DNA of 31,073 nt. Source: Pleionea sp041589565 (GTDB lineage: Bacteria; Pseudomonadota; Gammaproteobacteria; Enterobacterales; Kangiellaceae). How positions within the stretch are numbered: the first letter of the stretch is position 1; each line of letters starts with the position of its first letter. Both the position numbers and the translations under genes were made by a program. The notes beneath the pieces were generated by a model. It did no database searches. It was not told where the DNA came from and worked only from the letters and a program-made list of their open reading frames with translations. The stretch spans positions 1 through 31,073 of the forward strand of contig JBFHVL010000008.1 in assembly GCA_041589565.1 (NCBI GenBank), in the 5' to 3' direction. Of the stretch, positions 15,916 to 24,701 are shown in pieces.

Positions 15916-18239
15916 ATTATTTTGAGCAGGTCAATCAAACTGAAGCGGCAATTCAGGCAGCGGAGCTGGAAGCGCGTCGAGGGTATGCCAACGTTTCACG
16001 TCGTTCATTGTTGAAGCAATTGGGCATTGGAATGGGAGGGCTGGTGATTGGTATTCAAATGCCAGCAGCGGCAGCTTTACCGATGAAGTGGGCCGATGAA
16101 GCAGCACCTGCTGGAGATTTTGTGCCTAATGTGTATTTAAAAATACACAAAGATAATCGAGTGACCGTGATTGTTCATCGTTCTGAAATGGGGCAAGGAA
16201 TCCGCACCAGTATTCCTATGCTGATTGCCGAAGAACTGGAAGTAGATTGGCAAAATATTGAAATTGAGCAGGCGCTGGCCGATGCCAAGTATGGTAGTCA
16301 AAATACCGATGGTTCGCGTTCGATTCGCCGCTTTTATTCACGTTTACGGGAAGCTGCTGCAAGTGCAAGAACTATGTTGGAACAAGCCGCTGCTGCAGAA
16401 TGGAAAGTCCCTTTGGACCAATGCCGAGCTGAAAACTCATTTATTGTGCATGCCTCAGGCAAGCGCTTGAGTTTTGGTGAGCTGGTCGACCGAGCAAGTC
16501 AGTTGCCGGTTCCGGCTGTCGAAGCTTTAAAATTGAAGTCGAGTAAGAACTTCCGATATGTTAATCAAAAGCAAAACGTCCCGTTAATCGATGGTAAAGA
16601 CATCGCAACCGGAAAAACCACCTTTGGTTTTGATGTGCAGCGACCTGGTATGAAGTACGTCGTGATCGCACGTCCACCCGTTTTGGCCAGTGGTGTTAAA
16701 TCCTTTGATGCGACAGCTGCTAAAAAGGTAAAAGGGGTCGTTGATGTGATTGCCATGGATGATATGACTGAGCCTGCCGCTTACAAACCACTTGGTGGAG
16801 TCGCTGTGATTGCTGATTCAACCTGGGCGGCAATTAAAGCTCGTAAAGAGTTATCCATCGACTGGCAATGGAGCGAACATCGCAGTCACAACACGGAAGC
16901 GCATATCAAAGACTTACAACAAAGTTGCGATACACCTGAAAAAATATTTCGTAAGCGCGGCGATGCGCAACAAATGGTGAAACAGGCCAAGCGTACTCAC
17001 AGTGCTGAATACTATGTTCCTGCTTTAATCCACGCCCCAATGGAGCCGCCTGCAGCTACAGCTGAGTTTAAGGAGGGTAAGTTTAAAATCTGGGCCTGTA
17101 CTCAGGCACCTCAAGCGGCACAAAATACGGTGTCTCAACTGACGGGTGTTAAACCGGAAAATATTCAAGTGTATGTGACCTTGCTTGGTGGTGGATTTGG
17201 TCGAAAATCAAAAGCCGATTTTGTCGCAGAAGCAGCTGTCCTGGCTAAGAAAGTGGGATACCCAGTGAAAGTTGTCTGGACTCGAGAAGATGAAATCCAA
17301 CAAGGATATTATCACGCAGAGAGTTATCAAAAATTAACTGCTGCATTAGATGAGTCGAAGCGGTCTGTAGAAGCTTGGCAGCAAGTGGTTGCGGAGCCGC
17401 CTATTGGTTCAACGTTTCAAAAAGGCGCCAATCTCATCGGCAGCGAATCGAATTTAGGGCTCACCGATTTACCCTATGATATTCCCAATATTTTTTGTGC
17501 CGCAGGGAAGGCTGAAGCGCATCATCGTATTGGGTGGTTGCGTTCAGTCACTAATATTAATCATGCATTTGCATCCTGCAGTTTTGCTGATGAACTAGCG
17601 CATGAGTTAAAACAGGATCCCAAAGACTTCTTATTAAAGCTAATTGGCGATGATCGGAAAATTGATTTTACTAACGAAAATGCCGAGTACGGTAATTACG
17701 GCGAAGAGCTGAGCAAGTTTCCGGTAGATACTGGCCGTTTAAAAGCGGTGATCCGTCGAGTTGCTGAATTGAGCGAGTGGGATAAACCACGAAAGAACAA
17801 CCGATTCCTTGGTATTGCCGCGCATCGCAGTTTTGTATCTTATGTAGCTACTGTGGTCGAAGTTAGTTTAACCAAAAACAACAAAATTAAATTAGAAAAT
17901 ATTTGGATGGTGTCGGACTCGGGTACCGTGGTTAATTTGGATCGTGTCAAATCGCAAATGGAAGGGGCAGCCATTTTTGGCATATCCATCGCAAGGTACG
18001 GCGAGATAACGTCAAAGCAGGGAGAAATCCAGCAAAGTAATTTTCATGATTATCCGGTTGCTCGGTTTAGCGATGTACCGCCAATTCATGTTGATGTGAT
18101 GATTAACGATGCACCTCCGGGCGGTGTGGGTGAACCGGGAGTACCTCCCGTTGCGCCTGCCATTTGTAATGCTATTTTTGCTGCAACCGGTAAACGCATT
18201 CGTAAGTTACCACTGAAAACACATGGAATTATGGCTTAA
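15912..18239 (+). CDS. Molybdopterin-binding large subunit, Tat-exported (isoquinoline/aldehyde oxidoreductase, IorB-like)
   Basis: The 775-residue protein has a twin-arginine signal near the N-terminus (SRRSLLK at 29-35, then a hydrophobic stretch to about 54). The cytoplasmic extension before it (28 residues) is typical of IorB-type subunits. Cofactor-binding hallmarks are GGGFGRKSK (about 425-433) and GVGEPGVPP near the end, where Glu741 is the expected catalytic base. It lacks an FAD domain and the operon has no FAD subunit, which fits the IorAB/periplasmic aldehyde oxidase group that passes electrons to a cytochrome c. The substrate (N-heterocycle or aldehyde) cannot be decided. The ATG overlaps the stop of the 2Fe-2S gene. 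Confidence 0.93.
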   Translation: MNYFEQVNQTEAAIQAAELEARRGYANVSRRSLLKQLGIGMGGLVIGIQMPAAAALPMKWADEAAPAGDFVPNVYLKIHKDNRVTVIVHRSEMGQGIRTSIPMLIAEELEVDWQNIEIEQALADAKYGSQNTDGSRSIRRFYSRLREAAASARTMLEQAAAAEWKVPLDQCRAENSFIVHASGKRLSFGELVDRASQLPVPAVEALKLKSSKNFRYVNQKQNVPLIDGKDIATGKTTFGFDVQRPGMKYVVIARPPVLASGVKSFDATAAKKVKGVVDVIAMDDMTEPAAYKPLGGVAVIADSTWAAIKARKELSIDWQWSEHRSHNTEAHIKDLQQSCDTPEKIFRKRGDAQQMVKQAKRTHSAEYYVPALIHAPMEPPAATAEFKEGKFKIWACTQAPQAAQNTVSQLTGVKPENIQVYVTLLGGGFGRKSKADFVAEAAVLAKKVGYPVKVVWTREDEIQQGYYHAESYQKLTAALDESKRSVEAWQQVVAEPPIGSTFQKGANLIGSESNLGLTDLPYDIPNIFCAAGKAEAHHRIGWLRSVTNINHAFASCSFADELAHELKQDPKDFLLKLIGDDRKIDFTNENAEYGNYGEELSKFPVDTGRLKAVIRRVAELSEWDKPRKNNRFLGIAAHRSFVSYVATVVEVSLTKNNKIKLENIWMVSDSGTVVNLDRVKSQMEGAAIFGISIARYGEITSKQGEIQQSNFHDYPVARFSDVPPIHVDVMINDAPPGGVGEPGVPPVAPAICNAIFAATGKRIRKLPLKTHGIMA

Positions 18240-18273
18240 TCTTAGATGCGTTCGTGAATCTAGCTCCTCCATT

Positions 18274-18300
18274 CAAGTTACATTGAGTCGTTGTGACTTG
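18274..18300 (+). terminator. Weak hairpin after the molybdenum hydroxylase operon
   Basis: CAAGTTACA (18274-18282) can pair with TGTGACTTG (18292-18300) with one G-T pair and a 9-base loop, 35 bases after the stop of the large subunit. There is no T-run after it, so a Rho-independent terminator is doubtful. Confidence 0.3.
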
Positions 18301-18359
18301 AGTGGGGATCGGCTTTCCCTTATGCTGCTGTCCTTTTCTCTACTAGTTAAATCAACTTC

Positions 18360-19553
18360 ATGAAGCAATATGACGTGGTAATCATCGGCGCGGGCGCGGC
18401 CGGGCTAATGTGTGCAATATCTGCAGGAAGTCGCGGCCAGTCGGTTTTGGTGGTTGAGCATGCGCGTAAAGTTGGGCGTAAGATATTAATGTCAGGCGGT
18501 GGTCGGTGTAATTTCACTAATATGTACACTGAGCCGAGTAATTTTCTCTCGCAAAACCCTCACTTCTGTAAATCAGCGTTAAGTCAGTACACACAATGGG
18601 ACTTTATTGATATGGTGGCGCGTCATCAAATTCCCTATCACGAGAAAACGCTAGGGCAGTTATTTTGTGATAACAGCTCTAAAGACATTGTGCAGTGTTT
18701 GCTTACTGAGTGCTACCAATACGATGTGGAGATTCAAACCCAGTGCCAAGCCTCCGAGATTGAGCAAAAGGGTAGTCACTTTGCGTTAAAAACGAATGGT
18801 AAACCCGTCGAGTGCGGAGCTTTGGTCATCGCGACAGGAGGTCTCAGTATCCCTTCTATGGGGCCTCATGGTTTTGGTTATCAATTGGCCGAGCAATTTG
18901 GGCTGGAAGTTTTACCAACATCTGCCGCACTGGTACCTTTTGTTATGAGTACACGTTGGCAAAAGCAGTTTGTTGAGCTCGCTGGCAGTAGTCTTGATAT
19001 TACGGCACAAAGTGGGGATGGGCTGTTTCGTGAAGCCATGTTGTTTACTCATAAAGGCCTCTCCGGCCCGGCGATATTGCAGGTATCTTCTTATTGGCAG
19101 CCTGGGCAAAGTGTCACTCTGGATTTGGCTCCGACGACAGAATTAGCGAGCTGGTTTTTACTGCAAAAGCAGGAGCAACCGAAAACAAGGTTAAAAACCT
19201 TATTAGGGCAGTACTTTAGTCGACGTATGGTGCCGATTATTGCGCAGCATTGGTTAAAAGCTGAGGATAAATTGGACACCGTAATGGCGGAAATCCCAAA
19301 TAAGGTGCTTGAAGAGTTAGGGCATCGACTGAATTATCTGGAGCTTTACCCGGAAACCACCGAAGGGTATAAAACAGCAGAGGTAACATTGGGTGGATTG
19401 AATACGGATGTATTATCCTCCAAAACCATGATGGTAAAATCGATTCCCGGTTTGTTTTTTATCGGCGAAGTGGTCGATGTAACCGGACATTTGGGTGGGT
19501 ATAACTTCCAGTGGGCCTGGTCGTCTGGCTGGGTTGCAGGGCAAAATACGTAA
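18360..19553 (+). CDS. HI0933/BaiN-family FAD-dependent oxidoreductase
   Basis: The 397-residue protein starts with an FAD-binding Rossmann motif (VVIIGAGAAGLMCA, about 6-19) and the family signature GRKILMSGGGRCNFTN (about 39-54). ATGG (about 158-161) and the C-terminal GYNFQWAWSSGWVAGQ are also characteristic. Proteins of this group (YhiN, HI0933, BaiN) are flavoproteins whose reactions are mostly unproven; 'aminoacetone oxidase' is a name often seen. It is cytoplasmic. The TAA overlaps the most likely start of the protease gene (TAATG at 19551-19555), so it is transcribed with the envelope module, though a working connection is not obvious. Confidence 0.92.
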   Translation: MKQYDVVIIGAGAAGLMCAISAGSRGQSVLVVEHARKVGRKILMSGGGRCNFTNMYTEPSNFLSQNPHFCKSALSQYTQWDFIDMVARHQIPYHEKTLGQLFCDNSSKDIVQCLLTECYQYDVEIQTQCQASEIEQKGSHFALKTNGKPVECGALVIATGGLSIPSMGPHGFGYQLAEQFGLEVLPTSAALVPFVMSTRWQKQFVELAGSSLDITAQSGDGLFREAMLFTHKGLSGPAILQVSSYWQPGQSVTLDLAPTTELASWFLLQKQEQPKTRLKTLLGQYFSRRMVPIIAQHWLKAEDKLDTVMAEIPNKVLEELGHRLNYLELYPETTEGYKTAEVTLGGLNTDVLSSKTMMVKSIPGLFFIGEVVDVTGHLGGYNFQWAWSSGWVAGQNT

Positions 19554-20845
19554 TGATAAAAATGACTTGTAAACACAAAGTTAATAGAGCGTTGATATTT
19601 TTTAAACGGCTTTTAGGCCTGAGTATGCTGGTGACATCGTCCTGTTGGGCGCAAGGCAGTGGAGATGCCCGCCAACTATTCCAAAGTTTTCAGGACCGCT
19701 TGTTTCAAATTAGAACCATCGATAAGGCTTCGGGCAGCAAAGCGTCCATTGGCTCAGGGTTTTCCATTACCAATAATGGCAAGCTGGTTACTAATTATCA
19801 TGTCGTTTCGAAATACATTTTACATCCAGAGAAATATCAACTCGAAGCACTGGATTTTCAAGATCAAACACGTTCGGTCAAAGTTTTGCAAATCGATGTG
19901 ATTAACGATTTAGCACTAATCGAGTTGGCTGAAGCAGAACCGACGCCCTTACTGGAGTTGGCCGAACAGCAGCCAGAAAAAGGCGAAGAAATTTTTTCAT
20001 TGGGTAATCCTCGTGATCTTGGTATGACAGTGGTGCCCGGAACCTTCAATGGAAAAACTACCCACTCTTATTACGATCGTATTTTGTTTTCAGGCTCAAT
20101 TAATCCTGGAATGAGTGGTGGCCCGGTTTTAAATCAAGAAGGTAAAGTCATTGGTGTAAACGTTGCGACTTCGGGCAATCAAATCAGCTTTCTGGTGCCA
20201 TTGGAGAAATTAAAGCAACTCATTGAGCAATCCCCAAAAAATGATCTTTCGTTGTCGGAGCAGGCTTACCAACAACTAAAACACAATCAACGAGAGTTGA
20301 TGACGCGTTTGTTTAGCGGTCATTGGGAAAAGGTGCCTCTGGGGGAGTCCAGTGTTATCGGAGAACTGACCGATTTTATCAGTTGCTGGGGTGAGTCGAA
20401 CCAGCGAAAAGACGAGAAATTTACTGAGGTATATCGTCGCTGTAAAAATTCAGAGTATATCTACATCGCTCCAGATTTTTACACCGGTATTATTGAAATG
20501 GAATTTTTCTGGTATCAAGCAACGGAGCTCTCAGAATGGCAGTTTTATAAAATGTTGAATGACTCTTTCTCCAGCGCCAGCGCCGGTAATATGGCTAGCG
20601 AAGATCATGTGACCGAGTACAGTTGTGCTACCGACTTTATCGAAAAAGAGTCGTCAAGCAATATTCATAAAAATGTGTACTGTGTTCGGGAGTACAAACA
20701 GTTTGCCGGTTTGTTCGATGTGCTTTTTTTATCTGCAACTATTAATCACGAAAAGCATAGTTTAGTGTCGCATTACACTTTATCGGGTGTTGAAAAAGCT
20801 CAAGCGCAGGAATTTTTACGTCGCTTTATGGAGCACACAGAATGA
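19553..20845 (+). CDS. Secreted trypsin-like serine protease with extra C-terminal domain
   Basis: Reading from ATG 19553 gives 430 residues with a Sec signal peptide (hydrophobic ALIFF...LGLSMLVTSS, probable cleavage after CWA at residue 33). A frame extending to 19511 would bury this signal and overlap the flavoprotein gene, so 19553 is preferred. The chymotrypsin-fold triad is His83 (TNYHVVS), Asp119 (INDLALIEL) and Ser188 (NPGMSGGPVL). There is no PDZ domain, so it is not DegP/DegS-like. The C-terminal half (about 225-430) has no motif I recognise and is Ser/Glu-rich. Its end overlaps the FHA gene (ATGA), which places it in the same unit. It probably acts in the periplasm; the target is unknown. 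Confidence 0.88.
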   Translation: MIKMTCKHKVNRALIFFKRLLGLSMLVTSSCWAQGSGDARQLFQSFQDRLFQIRTIDKASGSKASIGSGFSITNNGKLVTNYHVVSKYILHPEKYQLEALDFQDQTRSVKVLQIDVINDLALIELAEAEPTPLLELAEQQPEKGEEIFSLGNPRDLGMTVVPGTFNGKTTHSYYDRILFSGSINPGMSGGPVLNQEGKVIGVNVATSGNQISFLVPLEKLKQLIEQSPKNDLSLSEQAYQQLKHNQRELMTRLFSGHWEKVPLGESSVIGELTDFISCWGESNQRKDEKFTEVYRRCKNSEYIYIAPDFYTGIIEMEFFWYQATELSEWQFYKMLNDSFSSASAGNMASEDHVTEYSCATDFIEKESSSNIHKNVYCVREYKQFAGLFDVLFLSATINHEKHSLVSHYTLSGVEKAQAQEFLRRFMEHTE

Positions 20846-21864
20846 ATTTGGTCATTGAAGAAATCAATCGTAATCGCAAAGTTCTGCAACGGTATCGCTT
20901 CAGTCAGCAAAATCGTATTCGTATTGGTCGAGCTTTGGATAACGACGTTATTTTAAATGAGCCTCACGTCTCACCCTATCATATGGAGCTGGTTAAGACA
21001 GAAGAGGGCGACTGGGAAGTGGTTGATCTTGATAGCTGTAATGGTGTGCGTACCAGCAAGCGCAAACATTTAGCTTCTGGTACCAAGATCAAATCGGGTG
21101 ACACGCTTTTACTGGGGCGTTGCTATCTGAGTATTTGGGATGAGCAGCATCCGGTTGAGGATGCCTGGCCATTACACTCAATTGAAGAAGTGTTCCATCG
21201 CATTAGTTCATTGTGGGTGGTCGTTGTTTTATTGGCGATATTTGTTTTAGGCGAATGGCAGATTGCCTCCATGCATAACTATCGGGGCGTGCCTCCATCG
21301 CGGGTGATAAACGAATTGATTTACGAGTTACTGCTTATATTTGGTTGGGCCTCTCTATGGTCCCTTAGCGGCAGAGTTATTCGGCATGAGAGTCGGTTTT
21401 ATAGTCACCTGGCGGTTAGTTTGTTAGCTGCTATGGCGTTTCAGTGGTTGCCGCCATTGCTCCGAATACTAGCGTTTAACGGGCATTATGGGCTTTGGCT
21501 AACTGAGTTGCGGTACTTCGGAAACGGCGCCATTTTTTCACTATTGCTGTGGTCCAATTTTTACCTTTCATTGCCTCAAAAGGCTTCCGTTCGTATTATT
21601 TGGTCCAACGCCATCGCCTGGGGCATGGTATTGATGTTTTTGCTGCCACCAATCTTTGATGCGCGAAAGTTCCGAGGTTTTCCTCTCTATGACGGCGTGA
21701 TACTGCCTCACAGCGTCTTCTGGGCCGATACCCTATCCGAAGAAGCCTTTATCGAAAAGGTTGATGAGCTCTATGGCAGCTCGGGGGGAGCTGTAAAATC
21801 TGAGGCAAATCAGGGACAAACAACCGAGGACAGAGTGAATGAAACGGATACTGAAGAGCAATAA
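20842..21864 (+). CDS. FHA-domain membrane protein
   Basis: The 340-residue protein begins with a forkhead-associated domain (about 5-105). The phosphothreonine-binding residues are in place: Arg30 (RIGRALDND), Ser44 and His47 (HVSPYH) and Asn67 (SCNGV). It is followed by about five hydrophobic segments between residues 120 and 275, and a Thr/Glu-rich tail (TTEDRVNETDTEEQ). With no signal peptide before it, the FHA domain should be cytoplasmic, where it could bind the phosphorylated Ser/Thr kinase encoded 309 bases downstream or its targets. The ATG overlaps the protease stop. I do not recognise the membrane part. Confidence 0.88.
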   Translation: MNLVIEEINRNRKVLQRYRFSQQNRIRIGRALDNDVILNEPHVSPYHMELVKTEEGDWEVVDLDSCNGVRTSKRKHLASGTKIKSGDTLLLGRCYLSIWDEQHPVEDAWPLHSIEEVFHRISSLWVVVVLLAIFVLGEWQIASMHNYRGVPPSRVINELIYELLLIFGWASLWSLSGRVIRHESRFYSHLAVSLLAAMAFQWLPPLLRILAFNGHYGLWLTELRYFGNGAIFSLLLWSNFYLSLPQKASVRIIWSNAIAWGMVLMFLLPPIFDARKFRGFPLYDGVILPHSVFWADTLSEEAFIEKVDELYGSSGGAVKSEANQGQTTEDRVNETDTEEQ

Positions 21865-22173
21865 CCGTCTCTGATTGGTTGAATACCATCAGAGCAGGTG
21901 CGACCTGGTTCTATAATTTATAGAGAATTCAATTGGTTGCTATGACTTTCTCACAGGATCTATTATTATGAGTCAAAGATTTTCGGGGTTTTTGGCAAAA
22001 TAACGATAATTCTTTACGGCCATTTGAACCGACTGAACCTGCTCTGACAGTATTTCTGCATTTGTGCATCACGTGTATCAACGGAGTAGCGGCAGAGTTC
22101 CACCGTGTAATATGGATGGAAACCGTAAAGGAAAAGAACCCCGCTCCCGATTGATGATCCCTGGGGTGGTTGA
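21865..22173 (+). promoter_or_regulatory. Structured leader between the FHA and kinase genes
   Basis: This 309-base gap holds three abutting inverted repeats: CTCTGA-T-TGGT/ACCA-TCAGAG at 21869-21894, CAGGT/ACCTG at 21895-21907, and TCTATAA-T-TTATAGA at 21910-21924. TCAGAGCAGGT (21889-21899) is also an exact reverse complement of ACCTGCTCTGA at 22037-22047, so the first two hairpins and a long-range helix exclude each other. An 11-codon ORF with AGGA 9 bases upstream lies between them (21968-22003). ACCCC (22138-22142) can pair with GGGGT (22163-22167), part of the kinase ribosome-binding site. The picture suits terminator or attenuator control of the kinase; function is inferred. Confidence 0.45.
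21968..22003 (+). CDS. Possible leader peptide of 11 residues
   Basis: ATG at 21968 has AGGA at 21955-21958, 9 bases upstream, a good ribosome-binding site. It encodes MSQRFSGFLAK and stops at 22001-22003. It lies between the two arms of the long-range complementarity in the kinase leader. It carries no run of a single amino acid that would name a regulatory signal. Translation is unproven, and it could be chance. Confidence 0.25.
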   Translation: MSQRFSGFLAK

Positions 22174-24684
22174 GTGAGCGCAATAAATATTCCTGGATAC
22201 AAAATAGTCAAAACCTTGGGCGTAGGAGGCCAGGCGACGGTCTATTTGGCCATTCAAGAAGGTTTTGATCGTGAGGTGGCGTTAAAGGTCATGTCTCCGG
22301 CATTGGCGGCCGACCCCACCTTTGGTGAGCGCTTTATCCGCGAAGCAAAAATTGTTGCCAAGTTACGTCATCCCGGAATTGTGACCGTTTACGATGTTGG
22401 TGAGCACGATGGTTTCTACTTTTTGGCAATGGAATTTTTGCCCGATATGGATTTGCGCACCCGCATCAATCAAGGAATGAAAGCGAAAGATGCTCTGCAG
22501 GTCATTGAAAAAGTCAGCCGAGCACTGCATTTTGCTCACGAAAAAGGTTATATCCATCGGGATGTAAAGTCGGAGAATATTCTGTTCAGAGACGACGGTG
22601 AGCCGGTATTAACCGATTTTGGCATCGCCAAAGCGTCCAACTCATCAACTCAAATGACCCAGCAGGGCAAGCTCATCGGCACGCCACAGTATATGAGCCC
22701 GGAGCAATGCCGCGGACGGCCACTGGATGGTCGATCGGATATTTACAGTCTGGGGATTATACTGCACGAAATGTTGACCCAGTCGGTGCCATTTGATGGT
22801 GAAGACTCGGTAGCCGTTTGTTTACAACATGTGACCAAACCCATTCCTCGGTTGCCTGTAAGGCAAAAGCACTATCAATGGTTGCTTGACCGTATGTTGG
22901 CAAAAAAGCCTGATGACCGATTTGCAACGGGCGTTGAACTGGCCGAAGAAATTAACAAGTTTTTAGCAGGTGATCTATCTGCAACAAAACGATCTTCCAA
23001 AACCGAGCTTCGAGCAGAGCGAGACATAGCTCAGGTTTATGCGGAAGATGAACAGGAAATGATTGCCGAAGGGCGAATTACTCAAAAAGAGGAACACAAG
23101 AGTGCCCGATGGCCCTGGGTGGTTGGCATTCTAATAGCCGTATCAGCTGTGGGATATTTACAACAGGAACGCTGGCTGCCGCAAGCCAAGCAGCTGTACG
23201 CCAATTTGATGCAGAGTACGCAACCTGCGGGTGAAGTCAGCGAAACCAATGTCAACAAGCCTTCGGCTACACCGTCTCAAAGCTCTTCATCAGAAAGCCG
23301 TACAACTCAAAGTCAAAGTTTGCCTTTAAGCAACTCTGGATTAACGCCCGAGCAAGAAGCTCGACAAAAACAGATCGCTCAATTGCTGGTTGAGGCCGAC
23401 TCATTGGAGCCGCTTCCTAACTTGGAACCTGCTGAAATTAAGACGTTGCTGCAGAATTATCTGCGTGTGTTGGTATTGGAACCGGACCACACACTTGCCA
23501 AAGAGCGCAAAGAAGCCGCATTAGTTAGAGCGGCGGATCTGGCTCGTGGCGCGTTAAGTAAACATAATGAAGACGCCTACATTCAATATTTCGCGGTGGT
23601 AGAAGGAGTCGCACCAGAACATCCGGTGCTAGCTGAGTTAACACAGTCCTATCAGAGCTATCAGCAAAAACAGCAATTGGAAGCTCAAAATGCAGAAATC
23701 CAGCAACAACTTGAAGCGTTATTAGCCAATGCCGACACTGCCTTGAGTGAAAACCGGCTTACTTCGCCTGCTGAGGATAATGCTCACTTTTATTACACCA
23801 GGGTATTGGAGTTAGATACGGGCAATGAAGCAGCTCAAAATGGATTAAACGAAATTACCGATAAGTATATAAAAATGGCACAACAGTCGCTGCTTAATAA
23901 GTCAGTGGATAAAGCTCGCACTTCAATTAATAAAGTTCGAACCATTGCGCCCGATGATGAGCGAATAACAGAGCTTGAGCAGCAGTATCAGGTCATTAAG
24001 AAGCAGGTTGAAGAAGAACAAAAAGTAGCCGCTGCGGAAGCAGAGCGACGAAAAAAGCAGCAAGAGCGAGAGCAGATGCTGGCCGACCCATTGGTGCAGC
24101 TAAAAATTCAAAGTAAATTGAATGGTGCTCGAGATGCTTATGGAGAGAACCGGCTGGTTTTACCCGAGTCGGATAATGCACTGGCAAAATACCGCGAGGT
24201 ATTGGATATAGATCCGAGTAATCAACAGGCATTGGATGGAATTGAGTTAGTAAAGTCGAAACTGGTGAGTTTAATTAAAGATTCGATCCAGCAAGGTTCA
24301 AAAACTACGGCTGACGAATGGTTGGTACAGCTAAGCGCACATTTTTCAGAGCATCCTGATATTCCGTTGTTTAGACAACAAATAGCAGAGATGGATGTTC
24401 AGTTGGTTCCTGAATCGCCAGACCCTACTAATTCTGGCAGCGCAAACTCAGCATTTGACGCTTCAGCGCAACCGGTGGATCTAACCGGTGGCACCCAAGC
24501 GGGCTTCAATTCATCGCCGAATACGGATAAAGAGACAGGACAGGATCAAAGTGTTACTGAATCTAAAGCAACGGACGATAAAACCACGTCGGAATCGGAA
24601 ACTGAAGCTAAACCAAAAGACTCAAATAGCGATAAGAAATCAGAAGACAAGAAAAAGTCGGACGACGACGATACAAATCCTTAA
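22174..24684 (+). CDS. Transmembrane Ser/Thr protein kinase (Hanks type) with repeated C-terminal region
   Basis: The 836-residue protein has a complete Hanks kinase domain (about 8-265): glycine loop GVGGQATVY, Lys38 (VALKVM), catalytic HRDVKSEN (Asp130), DFG 148-150, and SPE (175-177) after an activation loop with many Ser/Thr. One transmembrane helix (about 313-329) follows. The outer part has a Ser/Gln linker and three TPR-like units near residues 416, 527 and 659; the last two share NRL..P..DNA...Y..VL..D and N..A. The C-terminal 60 residues are Lys/Asp/Glu/Ser/Thr-rich and disordered. No PASTA domains are seen. The start is GTG with GGGGTGG upstream. It lies 17 bases before a lipoprotein gene and after the FHA gene, its probable partner. 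Confidence 0.93.
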   Translation: MSAINIPGYKIVKTLGVGGQATVYLAIQEGFDREVALKVMSPALAADPTFGERFIREAKIVAKLRHPGIVTVYDVGEHDGFYFLAMEFLPDMDLRTRINQGMKAKDALQVIEKVSRALHFAHEKGYIHRDVKSENILFRDDGEPVLTDFGIAKASNSSTQMTQQGKLIGTPQYMSPEQCRGRPLDGRSDIYSLGIILHEMLTQSVPFDGEDSVAVCLQHVTKPIPRLPVRQKHYQWLLDRMLAKKPDDRFATGVELAEEINKFLAGDLSATKRSSKTELRAERDIAQVYAEDEQEMIAEGRITQKEEHKSARWPWVVGILIAVSAVGYLQQERWLPQAKQLYANLMQSTQPAGEVSETNVNKPSATPSQSSSSESRTTQSQSLPLSNSGLTPEQEARQKQIAQLLVEADSLEPLPNLEPAEIKTLLQNYLRVLVLEPDHTLAKERKEAALVRAADLARGALSKHNEDAYIQYFAVVEGVAPEHPVLAELTQSYQSYQQKQQLEAQNAEIQQQLEALLANADTALSENRLTSPAEDNAHFYYTRVLELDTGNEAAQNGLNEITDKYIKMAQQSLLNKSVDKARTSINKVRTIAPDDERITELEQQYQVIKKQVEEEQKVAAAEAERRKKQQEREQMLADPLVQLKIQSKLNGARDAYGENRLVLPESDNALAKYREVLDIDPSNQQALDGIELVKSKLVSLIKDSIQQGSKTTADEWLVQLSAHFSEHPDIPLFRQQIAEMDVQLVPESPDPTNSGSANSAFDASAQPVDLTGGTQAGFNSSPNTDKETGQDQSVTESKATDDKTTSESETEAKPKDSNSDKKSEDKKKSDDDDTNP

Positions 24685-24701
24685 AGAACTTGAGGCCAAC
24701 A

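Noticed and set aside
19511..19552. Longer start of the protease gene
   Set aside because: It would place 14 residues before a normal signal peptide and overlap the flavoprotein gene by 43 bases; the ATG at 19553 gives TAATG coupling and a proper signal.
21929..22211. Two overlapping minus-strand frames of 84 and 65 codons in the kinase leader
   Set aside because: No ribosome-binding site, no recognisable domain, and they run into the start of the kinase gene; the leader is better explained by RNA structure.
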